This document shows positions 43,290 through 51,393 of a DNA stretch of 64,000 nucleotides, one piece after another. Source of the stretch: Bacillota bacterium (GTDB lineage: Bacteria; Bacillota; Bacilli; Paenibacillales; NBRC-103111); assembly GCA_023388055.1 (NCBI GenBank), contig JAEWGW010000034.1:1-64000 (forward strand), read 5' to 3'. The notes under the pieces are model-generated. The model saw only the letters and a program-made list of their open reading frames with translations. It did not search any database and was not told where the DNA came from. Made by a program: the position numbers and the translations under genes. Each line of letters opens with the position of its first letter. Positions within the stretch are counted from its first letter, which is position 1.

Positions 43290-44579
43290 CTATTCCCCTG
43301 CGCCATTGGCTACAGGGTCACCCAATTCCCCCTGCTCCTCCGCAAACTCCGGATCACGGATACGCCCCACAATCACGATGGCCGCCACAAAAACGGCAAA
43401 TACAAATAAAAACGGCAGCCGGCGGTCCATACTGGATAACCACCCGGCTAAGTACCCGAAGGGTGACGCAAACGCAATGGTAAAAGCCATAATCAGCGCA
43501 TTAATACGGGCACGCTCCTGGGGATGAATGTTCAGCTGGAGCAGGGCGTCCTTGCGGGGCATAACCAGGGCATTGGCCACCGCTGCCACAAACACATAGA
43601 GAATAATGAACAGCATGTTCCCGGCGGGCGTCAGGATCAGCAGGATCGGACAGGCGGCATACATGATCAGACCCGTCCGCATGGGAATCCGGAACTTTAC
43701 CCCCTCCAGACGGTGCTGGATACCAACCATGAAGGTCAACATCACCACTGCATTCAATATGGGAAAAAAAGCCAGATACCGCTCCGCGATACCTAACCGC
43801 TGGGTGACATACAAGCTGAAGAAGTTGGCACTGATCAGATTCGTAATATGCAGAATCACGGAGACCATCAGCACCTTCAGAATCTCCTTGTTCTTCAGCA
43901 CCTTGGGAATCAGATCCTTGTATTCATAGAGCATCTGTCGAACAGAGGTGCCCTTCGTCTCGGCCATTCGGAGCTTGCCCTGCCGGGTTTCATCACAATG
44001 GCGGAACGTAATGATCACCTTAATCAGCATATTGACCGCGAACACCACATACAGCACCCGGACAACCGGAACCACACTGAAGGACTGGATCAATAATCCG
44101 GAAATGGGCGCAAAAAAGACAGCCACCAAACCGCCGATGTTGGCCCACGTATAGATGCCCAATAAATCCTTGGGCTCCGCATCCTCGATCAATAAGCAAA
44201 ACCAGGCCGTCTGGTTAATCTGCTCGAAGCTGTTGAAGATAACCGCCAGCAGGAAAAGCCAGAAGCTCCCCGACACAGCCCAGACCAAACAAGCCACCGT
44301 CCAGCCGAAAAAATCCCCCATCATAGTGGTAAATTTGCGCCCCAGCTTATCGGTGATAATCCCGCCAAAGAACGAAAAAAACACCTGAACAAACATCGCT
44401 ACCGACAGAATCAGGCCAATCTGAACATCCGTTATGCCCTGCGTATACATATACAACGTGGCAAACGGCGCGATTAAATTATACGGAATCCCCCATAGCG
44501 GCTCCATCAAAATCAGCGTTCTGGGGTTTCCTTTGTTACGATTCAATAACTGAATGAGCGGGTGCTTCCACGGCGTCAT
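43290..44579 (-). CDS. MFS transporter
   Basis: 429 residues from ATG 44579 (AAAGGG about 10 bases upstream); the longer frame to 44693 is a non-coding extension. Ten to twelve hydrophobic segments; the MFS signature between segments 2 and 3 reads GGIITDKLGRKFTTMMGD near residue 70-87. The long polar C-terminus is short here (about 20 residues after the last segment). Exporter or importer of small molecules, substrate unknown. Confidence 0.88.
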   Translation of the reverse strand: MTPWKHPLIQLLNRNKGNPRTLILMEPLWGIPYNLIAPFATLYMYTQGITDVQIGLILSVAMFVQVFFSFFGGIITDKLGRKFTTMMGDFFGWTVACLVWAVSGSFWLFLLAVIFNSFEQINQTAWFCLLIEDAEPKDLLGIYTWANIGGLVAVFFAPISGLLIQSFSVVPVVRVLYVVFAVNMLIKVIITFRHCDETRQGKLRMAETKGTSVRQMLYEYKDLIPKVLKNKEILKVLMVSVILHITNLISANFFSLYVTQRLGIAERYLAFFPILNAVVMLTFMVGIQHRLEGVKFRIPMRTGLIMYAACPILLILTPAGNMLFIILYVFVAAVANALVMPRKDALLQLNIHPQERARINALIMAFTIAFASPFGYLAGWLSSMDRRLPFLFVFAVFVAAIVIVGRIRDPEFAEEQGELGDPVANGAGE

Positions 44580-44701
44580 GAGTTGATTACCCTTTCCGGC
44601 AATGGTTAATTTGGTCCTTGATGTGTCCCCAGTGGAGAAACGGCGGCAATGATTGGATTGCTCGGCTCCCGCGGCGCTGGGCCGCGTTTGCAAGTCACGG
44701 C

Positions 44702-45409
44702 TTAGGTTCGCGCTTGGGCCACGCCTTTGGCAACCAGCATATATCCGCCCCCCCGAACCGTAATGATTCTCTCCGGATTGGCAGGGTCCTCCTCGATTTT
44801 CTTCCGTAAATTACTGATGTGTACAGCCACCGTTCTCGTATCCTTCAGGCTCTCCATGCCCCAGATGAGCTGGAACAACGCATCCACACTGACGACATGG
44901 TTCACATTTTGCGCCATGTAGGACAGCAGATTGAACTCCTTCTGGGATAAGAAGACGGGGTCATTCCCCATGGTGACGGTCTGCGCATAGAAATCCAGCG
45001 TCAAACCCGGCAGCTCCAGCAGCTGTTCCCTCCTGCCCTTGGATACCCTGCGCAGATGAGCCTTGATCTTCGCCATGAGGACGCCCGGACTGAACGGCTT
45101 GGTCACATAATCGTCCCCGCCATAGGATAAGGCGCTGATCTTCACCTCGTCCTCCTCACGGCTGCTCAGGAACAGAATCGGGGCATCCGTATGGTGACGT
45201 GCGTTCCGGCACCAATCAATGCCGTTTTCATTGGCCAGCAGGACATCCAGCACAATCAGATCCGGCTTGAAGGAGGCAAGCAGCTCCATGGCCTCCGACC
45301 CGTTATGACTGTAAGAGGAGTTGAAGCCCTCCCGCTCGCAATACACCTGAATAATTTCGCATATATGGGGATCATCATCGACGATCAATATTTTGTGAGC
45401 GTCCACCAC
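44702..45409 (-). CDS. OmpR/PhoB-family response regulator
   Basis: 235 residues from GTG 45409 (AAGGAAGG 7 bases upstream), four bases after the kinase stop. Receiver residues 4-118 (LIVDDDPHICEI, phosphoacceptor in LIVLDVLLANE, Lys in DYVTKPFSPG) and a winged-helix DNA-binding domain about 135-232 (LTLDFYAQTV, LSQKEFNLLSYMAQN, RTVAVHISNLRKKIE). Partner of the 7TMR-DISM kinase; targets unknown, though the adjoining MFS gene is a candidate. Confidence 0.92.
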   Translation of the reverse strand: MVDAHKILIVDDDPHICEIIQVYCEREGFNSSYSHNGSEAMELLASFKPDLIVLDVLLANENGIDWCRNARHHTDAPILFLSSREEDEVKISALSYGGDDYVTKPFSPGVLMAKIKAHLRRVSKGRREQLLELPGLTLDFYAQTVTMGNDPVFLSQKEFNLLSYMAQNVNHVVSVDALFQLIWGMESLKDTRTVAVHISNLRKKIEEDPANPERIITVRGGGYMLVAKGVAQART

Positions 45410-45413
45410 ATCA

Positions 45414-47561
45414 TTACCTTCCTTCGCCTGCAATACAAGGTATCGACACATAGAACACCGCCCCTGTCTTGCCATCGCTCTCTGCCCGAACCGTCCCTCC
45501 ATGCGCCTGTACGATTTCCCGGCAAATCGCCAGCCCCAGCCCGCTGCCCTCTATTCCCGTCTCCATACCCGACTGGTCAACCTTGTAATTGCGGTTGAAG
45601 ATTTCCTCCAGCTGATCCGGTGGAATACCGGTTCCGGAATCCTCCACACGAATGACCACATGGCGGATATGCTCCACCTCGTCCACAGCCAGGGCAATAC
45701 GTACCAGCCCTCCTATAGAGGTGAACTTCATGGCGTTGGACACCAGATTAAACAAGGCCTGATCGAACCGCTGCTCATCCATCTCCACAACAGGCAAGGG
45801 CTGCCCATAATGGTCAGCATCTCCAATATCCAGCACAAAATCCAATCCAGCATCACGGACAACCAGCTCATATTGTTCAAAAAAACCGCGCAAGAAGGGG
45901 ATCACCTGCACCGGCTTCATCCGGTACGTAATTTGCCCCGTCTCCAAATGCGACAGGAAGGACAGCTCCTCAATCATGCGGTTAATCCGTATGGTGTTAT
46001 CCCGGATATACTTCAGGTACTGCTCATTGCGCTCCGGCTTAACCCGGTCCTGCACAGCCTCTACATAACCCAGCATGCTGGACAAGGGCAGCCTCAGATC
46101 ATGCGTGATATAGGCCAGCAGCTTCTTCCTGCCTTGCTCGGAGTGGAGCAGCCGGTCATAGGAGGTGCGGAGATCATCATGCGCCGCGGACAAGGCTTGT
46201 GTGCGTTCCTGTACCTTCCGCTCCAAATTCAGATTCATCTCCACCAGCCTGCTGTTCGCGTCCTGCAGCTCACTTGTTATCCGTTCTTCATTCGTTGCCG
46301 CCCTGGTAAACCGGGAGGAAAGCAGAACGATCTGTGCGACGGTAAACACCAGCAACCCAAGCGGCGATGTATTCCCGATGGGAGACCATTCGTTGTAATA
46401 CATGAAATCGTTGATCACCGTAACCAAAGTAACCACCGATACCAGCAGGAAGATTAGCGCTCCCTCCCTGTGCCGCACAGCCTCATGGACCAGCCCGGTC
46501 ATCAGATACAGCATATGCAGAACAACGGTCACACCAATCACGACTAATAATTCCGTATAGATAAGCGCAGGGGTCACCACCACAACGGTACACAATACCC
46601 CGGTTGCGATCCGCGTGCCAAGCTGAAACCAACGTGACACATATCCCGGGAAAATACAATCGAAGTACCTGGTGATGATGTATCCGCTGCTGCACAGAAT
46701 CAGGTACTCCAGCTTAAACTGCAAGCCCCATGGAATAGACGGCCACAATTGAGTGAGCAGGAGCTCGCCCACCAGCAAGGACCGGATACCCAGCAGCACG
46801 GTGAACAGGCCAAAATACAAGGGGGCCTTGTCCTTGCGGCGCAGGACGAACAACAGCAGGTGATACAGGCCAAACACCAGCAGGCTTGCGGTGATGAACA
46901 TGTCAGCGGCAATTTTCAGCTTGGTCCGGACCGTTAACACATCACTTCCGCCAAACTCGATAACCTTGGTAATGCCCCCACGTTTATGATGAAAGTTGGC
47001 TATCTGCATAACCAGCTCCACCCTGTCACTCTCGGGCTGGAAGAACACCAGCTTCGTGGCCAGACTCGGGGTCACGCTGCTTTTGTCCGGTCCAACCACC
47101 CCAACCTCCGCCAACAGCTCACCATTCACCCATAGCTTATAGGCATGGAAGATCGTAGGCAGCCGCAGCGCAAGCCGCTCATTCCGGTCCTGCCCGCCAA
47201 GCTCAATCACCAGCCGAAGAGTTGCATAGCCTGTCCCGTCCAGCTGCTCACCGTCTAATTCGTAACCGTGCCAGGAGTTCGGGATCTTAATCCAGCGGTT
47301 CTGATTTCCGTCTTTTGCAGTTCGGCTCTGAATATCCTCAGGCGACAGCAGCTCCTGCCAGTAGAACGCCCACTCCCCTTTTAACTGGAGCGTATGCTCA
47401 CTGACATGGACCTGCGTTAGATCAAGAACACCCTCCTCACTTCGGAGCGTAGGGGAGCCCGATGCAGAGATGACAGCATAGCAGGCAACCAACCCAACCA
47501 CAACGGCAGCCGCTACATAAAGCCAGACAGCGCGAGAACCGAACCGGAGAAACCTCCCCAT
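45414..47561 (-). CDS. 7TMR-DISM sensor histidine kinase
   Basis: 715 residues. Membrane segment about 12-32; extracellular carbohydrate-binding-like 7TMR-DISM domain about 40-205 (FHAYKLWVNGELLAEVG); seven membrane segments about 215-410; coiled coil about 415-470; HisKA with LLAYITHDLRLPLSSMLGY near residue 485-505; HATPase with LVSNAMKFTS, VEDSGTGIPP and EGSGLGLAICREIV. It starts the leftward operon with the OmpR-type regulator. The extracellular domain suggests sensing of a soluble ligand such as a glycan. Confidence 0.92.
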   Translation of the reverse strand: MGRFLRFGSRAVWLYVAAAVVVGLVACYAVISASGSPTLRSEEGVLDLTQVHVSEHTLQLKGEWAFYWQELLSPEDIQSRTAKDGNQNRWIKIPNSWHGYELDGEQLDGTGYATLRLVIELGGQDRNERLALRLPTIFHAYKLWVNGELLAEVGVVGPDKSSVTPSLATKLVFFQPESDRVELVMQIANFHHKRGGITKVIEFGGSDVLTVRTKLKIAADMFITASLLVFGLYHLLLFVLRRKDKAPLYFGLFTVLLGIRSLLVGELLLTQLWPSIPWGLQFKLEYLILCSSGYIITRYFDCIFPGYVSRWFQLGTRIATGVLCTVVVVTPALIYTELLVVIGVTVVLHMLYLMTGLVHEAVRHREGALIFLLVSVVTLVTVINDFMYYNEWSPIGNTSPLGLLVFTVAQIVLLSSRFTRAATNEERITSELQDANSRLVEMNLNLERKVQERTQALSAAHDDLRTSYDRLLHSEQGRKKLLAYITHDLRLPLSSMLGYVEAVQDRVKPERNEQYLKYIRDNTIRINRMIEELSFLSHLETGQITYRMKPVQVIPFLRGFFEQYELVVRDAGLDFVLDIGDADHYGQPLPVVEMDEQRFDQALFNLVSNAMKFTSIGGLVRIALAVDEVEHIRHVVIRVEDSGTGIPPDQLEEIFNRNYKVDQSGMETGIEGSGLGLAICREIVQAHGGTVRAESDGKTGAVFYVSIPCIAGEGR

Positions 47562-47659
47562 GATGAACCCAACCCCAATCTGCGAAAGAGCCCAAAAAAA
47601 AGCGAATTACCTAAATAATATCATTCCCAAAGGAAAAAGTCCTTGTAAATATTCTAAAG

Positions 47660-47684
47660 AAGAAACCACCCGTTTCACGAGTGG
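47660..47684 (-). terminator. Terminator of the 102-residue protein gene
   Basis: Minus strand CCACTCGT-GAA-ACGGGTGG followed by TTTCTTCTTT, 26 bases after the stop at 47711. Confidence 0.65.
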
Positions 47685-47710
47685 CTGGGTCAGAACTTAT
47701 TCGAACCAAG

Positions 47711-48019
47711 TCAACCTTTACCGGGCGTCTCCCTCTCATACGGGCTAGAAGAAAACAACAGTCCCACCGCAAGCTGCACCCCATCCTGCAGCCCTTGCAG
47801 ATACAGACGTTCATGCTGGAGGCCCTGCCGGATATAATGCTTGTCCTCCCAATCCACAAACTCCGGGATCCGCGTCACATCCATCGAACCGAACAAAGCC
47901 GCAAACGCCTCATCCTCTTCCCCGCGGACCTGCCCAAAATCACCATGACGCTCAATTCGCGCCGCTACCTCCTCCAACCGACCTTGCATCGTCTCCAAAA
48001 ACCAGGGTGGAACATTCAT
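47711..48019 (-). CDS. Hypothetical protein, 102 residues
   Basis: ATG 48019 follows AAGGAGG at 7 bases, the main reason to accept it. Acidic, helical protein: residues 1-40 amphipathic, residues 70-95 the helix ERLYLQGLQDGVQLAVGLLF. The C-terminal helix resembles that of small Paenibacillus proteins of the DUF6809 type (weak recognition). Monocistronic with a terminator. It marks the end of the backbone before the AT-rich island. Confidence 0.65.
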   Translation of the reverse strand: MNVPPWFLETMQGRLEEVAARIERHGDFGQVRGEEDEAFAALFGSMDVTRIPEFVDWEDKHYIRQGLQHERLYLQGLQDGVQLAVGLLFSSSPYERETPGKG

Positions 48020-48163
48020 GTGGGCTCCTCCTTGCTGTGCTGGTGTAGCGGGTAATTAGTTCGTCTAGCTTGCGGCTTTGCTCTTGTACAGTTTTGCTTT
48101 GGTATAAAACATGAGCTGAACTAATGTCTTTATATAAGATTATGAAGGCTTTTTCACTTGACT

Positions 48164-48210
48164 TAAATGAGTTAAAAAACTACCTTTCTTGTAGTTTTTT
48201 AACTCATTTA
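48164..48210. repeat. Perfect 20-bp inverted repeat
   Basis: TAAATGAGTTAAAAAACTAC and GTAGTTTTTTAACTCATTTA are exact complements around a 7-base loop. It lacks a following T-run on either strand but could end transcription from either side. The surrounding 48020-48390 is AT-rich and holds no gene I can support. Confidence 0.7.
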
Positions 48211-48392
48211 GATTTGTTTTCGTTCCCACTTTTTTACGTATATTTACAACCGTTTGTAATTATTAACCTTCAAAAACTGAAAGAGTTATGTCGGTTCTTC
48301 ATTCACAAAAGTCGCAATCACATTTTTGAATCAATTAATTAACCACTACTCAGGATTCCATTCCTCGCCAGGTTAGTTTATTCCTCAAGCAG

Positions 48393-48554
48393 TTATTTCC
48401 CTCTAGCTGGAGTTAACATCCCTGCAGCCTTAAGAAGATAACCCAAAGAGTAATCATCCTATTGTCTTCCACAATCCGCATTTATATTATGATTATAGAC
48501 TTGATGGGACTCGCTGTCTGATGATAAATCTTTTTCTGGATCAAGGGCTATATC
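48393..48554 (-). pseudogene. Possible eroded gene remnant
   Basis: One minus-strand frame reads ALDPEKDLSSDSESHQVYN, HNINADCGRQ, then a TAG, then DDYSLGYLLKAAGMLTPARG and K before a TAA. The text after the TAG stays in frame, so a single nonsense change in a former gene is plausible; further stops lie upstream (TAA two codons before, TAG beyond). Family not recognised. Confidence 0.3.
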
Positions 48555-48717
48555 CCCTTAGTTAAAAACAAAGCAATTCTAACTTACGAATGAAATTTTC
48601 AATAAACCACGATTTATTCATTTGACCTCATTATCGTAAACTGCGGACAACCTTGTTTCTGTAAATGAATTGCACCGCGGTTCAGCTTAGTCACTACTTT
48701 CAAAATCAATAAATACA

Positions 48718-48748
48718 AGGGCATAGCCGATAACGGCTGCCCCTTTTT
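48718..48748 (+). terminator. Hairpin with T-run (orphan terminator)
   Basis: GGGCATAGCCG-ATAA-CGGCTGCCC followed by five T. No intact plus-strand gene precedes it, so it may be the tail of a lost gene. The stretch 48555-48888 shows nothing else clear apart from a TATAAT-type motif near 48813. Confidence 0.55.
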
Positions 48749-48888
48749 CTTCATATTGCTTGCTCAACATGCACCGTAGCGGAGTCCGTTGCGGTTATGA
48801 TTGAATCTGTTATAATGGGCTAGAGCCGACCTATAGAGCCCACATCATAAGAAGGGAATACGCAGTACGGCGCATTCCCAAATGATAC

Positions 48889-49238
48889 CTAGATGATGTC
48901 CATTCTCATTTCGGAGGTAACCCACTGCAACCACGAATTGAAGTTATCCGATACGACTTCAAATTGTGTTGCCCGGCTTCCATGCGTCCAGGTCAAAACC
49001 TCCCCGTTTCAGTATGCAATCGGATCAACCTCACGAGTCGCGAAGACGAATATATCGTTGCCTACTGAATATTCCCGTTGCAATGCTGAAAGATCATTAA
49101 GGGTTGTCAATTTATTCGATGATAAATCAGTCAGAATAATCTCAACTTCATTGGATCACATTGAGCGTAGAACTGATAGAGGCCAGAGGGAATCTGTGAT
49201 AAATCTCGAGTGTTTGCGAGAGATCGAAGGAATTCCTT
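48889..49238 (-). pseudogene. SMI1/KNR4 (SUKH) family protein, frameshifted and truncated by a stop
   Basis: Reading minus: KEFLRSLANTRDLSQIPSGL then YQFYAQCDP; a frame change near 49150; NEVEIILTDLSSNKLTTLND, a following LSALQREYSVGNDIFVFATR and EVDPIAY; TGA at 49011-49009; then in the same frame NGEVLTWTHGSRATQFEVVS, DNFNSWLQWV and stop at 48889. The IFVFATR and SDNFNSWLQW patterns are typical of SUKH-fold proteins, many of which are immunity proteins against nuclease toxins. The gene sits 66 bases after the HNH-like gene on the same strand, the place of an immunity gene. A start and N-terminus were not found. Confidence 0.8.
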
Positions 49239-49307
49239 TCATCCTGTTTTTTTGCCGCAGTAATAAAATGCCGGTAAACTAACATGGTATTAACCCCTTT
49301 GTTTATA

Positions 49308-50477
49308 TTACCGGTATGCCCCAAAATCAGGTTCATACTTTCGAATCGAATAAAGACGGATCCGTTCAATTAGCTCTTTGGAATATCGTGTCTGTCCAAG
49401 TTTATATATCAATACAATAAAACCTATCCCTACTGATACGACAATTCCAGCGTATCCTCCCCATAACCCTTGGGCGATAATCGATAATACCAAGACAGTC
49501 AGCGAATAGGCTGCTGATTTGCCAACACGAATCAAGCACTCTTTGGTTCCATATCCCATGAGTTTCAGCTTGCAGAACTGATAAACGGAAAATACGAGGA
49601 TAGTCATTCCACCAATTACCGCCATATTACACATTCGAGTTAAGTTCTCAGTTACCGTAAACCCAATATTCTGTGCCATACCTTGAAGAGCATTAGTAGC
49701 CGTTTCACCTATCCCTCTTACAATTACATGGTTTATTGCCCCAAGAAACGCACTTTCTACCCCCGCCTTTGCCCCAGTCGCAGCCGCAATCTTAATGCTC
49801 TCCAGCGATAGCCCTGACTGCGCGAGCTTCACAGCAAAACCAATGGTAAACCCGGCTCCCAAACCAATCAGCGCAGCTAAACCGATTCCAGTCCATTCTT
49901 TTTTCATCACCCGATGGTGATTGGTCTGCTTCAGATGTTTGTTACGATCGATATGGTCGCCAGTTGTAGTATTCTTAAAGTCACCATCATGCATTTTAAG
50001 GTGCTCGTCCTTGTTCCTCGCAAATCGGATATTATCAGGGTCTGCCTGATCCACCAGGTGATCCGATACATTGTTAATATGGTGACCTTCTGCATCTCGG
50101 ACCTTGCCTTTCTCCAGGATTTCCTGTCTATGTTCTTGTGACCAGTCCGATGTTCCCTTTCCGCCCATTTGAATCTCGGCCTTTTCATATTTCCAAGCAA
50201 GGCCAACTCCACTGTTCCTCAGCTTATCCTTCACTGGCGAATCACCCGCCAAAAGTTCGTTTACTTGTTCTTGATAGTTATGGCGGTACGTGTTTAATTC
50301 ATTGAAAACACTGTGAAACTCCTCGTTGTAGGCTTTAGTCGTCGCAATGGTGTAGAAAGTCTGGACGGCGTGGGCTCCGACCGCAAAGATATTCGTGTTT
50401 AACATTGATGTGAGGGATCTCGGTTTGTTACCCATGAGCAGTTTCCCGCTGAATCCCTTTCTCCCAAGGGTTTGCAT
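49308..50477 (-). CDS. HNH/EndoVII-like nuclease domain fused to membrane segments
   Basis: 389 residues from ATG 50477 (AAAGGAGG 7 bases upstream). Residues about 20-90 variable; about 105-175 an HNH/EndoVII-like region: WSQEHRQEILEKGKV, GHHINNVSDH, ADPDNIRFARNKDEHLKMH, which keeps the His-His and Asn-His pattern of polymorphic-toxin nucleases. Then membrane segments about 200-225, 275-300 and 320-365, and a short basic cytoplasmic tail. An HNH domain on a multi-pass membrane protein is unusual. The gene follows the helical 283-residue gene by 13 bases and the dynamin-like gene further up, and is followed by a ruined SUKH gene. DNA cleavage at the membrane is inference. Confidence 0.75.
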   Translation of the reverse strand: MQTLGRKGFSGKLLMGNKPRSLTSMLNTNIFAVGAHAVQTFYTIATTKAYNEEFHSVFNELNTYRHNYQEQVNELLAGDSPVKDKLRNSGVGLAWKYEKAEIQMGGKGTSDWSQEHRQEILEKGKVRDAEGHHINNVSDHLVDQADPDNIRFARNKDEHLKMHDGDFKNTTTGDHIDRNKHLKQTNHHRVMKKEWTGIGLAALIGLGAGFTIGFAVKLAQSGLSLESIKIAAATGAKAGVESAFLGAINHVIVRGIGETATNALQGMAQNIGFTVTENLTRMCNMAVIGGMTILVFSVYQFCKLKLMGYGTKECLIRVGKSAAYSLTVLVLSIIAQGLWGGYAGIVVSVGIGFIVLIYKLGQTRYSKELIERIRLYSIRKYEPDFGAYR

Positions 50478-50490
50478 TTTCGTCCCTCCT

Positions 50491-51342
50491 TTACCTAGCC
50501 AACTTCTCCGTATCAATAGAAATCTGGGTTAACCTAAACTTACCGTCTTCATCTAACTTGCTAAAGATATAGGAATACACATGGTTGTAATAAATCAGCG
50601 TTTCATTAAATAGACGCGCGGGATCAAAGGAAAAGAGACGGCTGGAAACCAGTGCGTATAACTGGGACTGGCTTTTGGTATATAGGCTCTCATCCTTTTG
50701 GAAGGCATCCAGTACATGCTTGAATTCTTTAATAGCATTGCGGTTATATTCAACGTTGGAGGCCATAGCAAGTTTAGTCATTTTGTCGCTGATGAGAATT
50801 GAATATTCTTTCGTCATTAGGTCATACAGCGACTTTTGATCTGATGAAAATTCCTCCTTTATGAGTTGGCTTTCTTTATCGGCCAATGAAAGAAGTATTT
50901 CATCAAACATCTCTTGGGTAGCCGCTCTCGAGAGTTTCCCTTTCAAGACTGCCAGTTCCTTTAAAACTGCGTGATTCCTGGAATGAGACTCCTTAGCTTG
51001 TTTTTGCACAAGGGCATTCCGAACCACTGAGACCCCCGTATGAATGGTATCTAGTCTTTCACGGTACCCTTTGATTGCAGATAATCGTTCCGCATCTATA
51101 CTTGTGTTTTCTGTAAATATAGTCAATGCGGTACTGGCCTCTTCTAGAAAATAGCACCTGGTGTCCAACTCAATATCCCAGGATGCGATCATACAAGTAA
51201 ATTCGAAGTAACGTTGAAAAACCTCAAGGTTCTCCACATTACGGTTATATAAATTCTTAATGAGTGCGTGTGCATCCCAAATTTCATTGGAGGCCACTTT
51301 CTCTTCAAACAAGGTCATCTGCTCCAAAATAGTCACATCCAA
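50491..51342 (-). CDS. Helical protein of the dynamin-like cassette
   Basis: Up to 283 residues. The start is unsure: TTG 51342 has no ribosome site, GTG 51336 likewise, and ATG 51318 has GGAG only 3 bases upstream. The whole protein is predicted by eye to be alpha-helical with coiled-coil stretches (for example KQAKESHSRNHAVLKELAVL near residues 110-130); no signal peptide, no membrane segment, no enzyme motif. It lies between the GTPase gene (51 bases) and the HNH-like gene (13 bases), so the three are one transcription unit. It may link GTPase and effector. Confidence 0.75.
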   Translation of the reverse strand: MDVTILEQMTLFEEKVASNEIWDAHALIKNLYNRNVENLEVFQRYFEFTCMIASWDIELDTRCYFLEEASTALTIFTENTSIDAERLSAIKGYRERLDTIHTGVSVVRNALVQKQAKESHSRNHAVLKELAVLKGKLSRAATQEMFDEILLSLADKESQLIKEEFSSDQKSLYDLMTKEYSILISDKMTKLAMASNVEYNRNAIKEFKHVLDAFQKDESLYTKSQSQLYALVSSRLFSFDPARLFNETLIYYNHVYSYIFSKLDEDGKFRLTQISIDTEKLAR

Positions 51343-51393
51343 TTTATTTATTCAGCGGATCCCGTTGGTAACAATTGAAATCAATCCAAACGT

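Noticed and set aside
48124..48342. Plus-strand 72-codon frame
   Set aside because: It runs through a perfect hairpin, has AT-driven composition (Phe, Leu, Lys) and no ribosome site.
48893..49282. Plus-strand 129-codon frame
   Set aside because: It covers the minus-strand SUKH pseudogene, whose text is clearly protein-like; the plus-strand translation is not.
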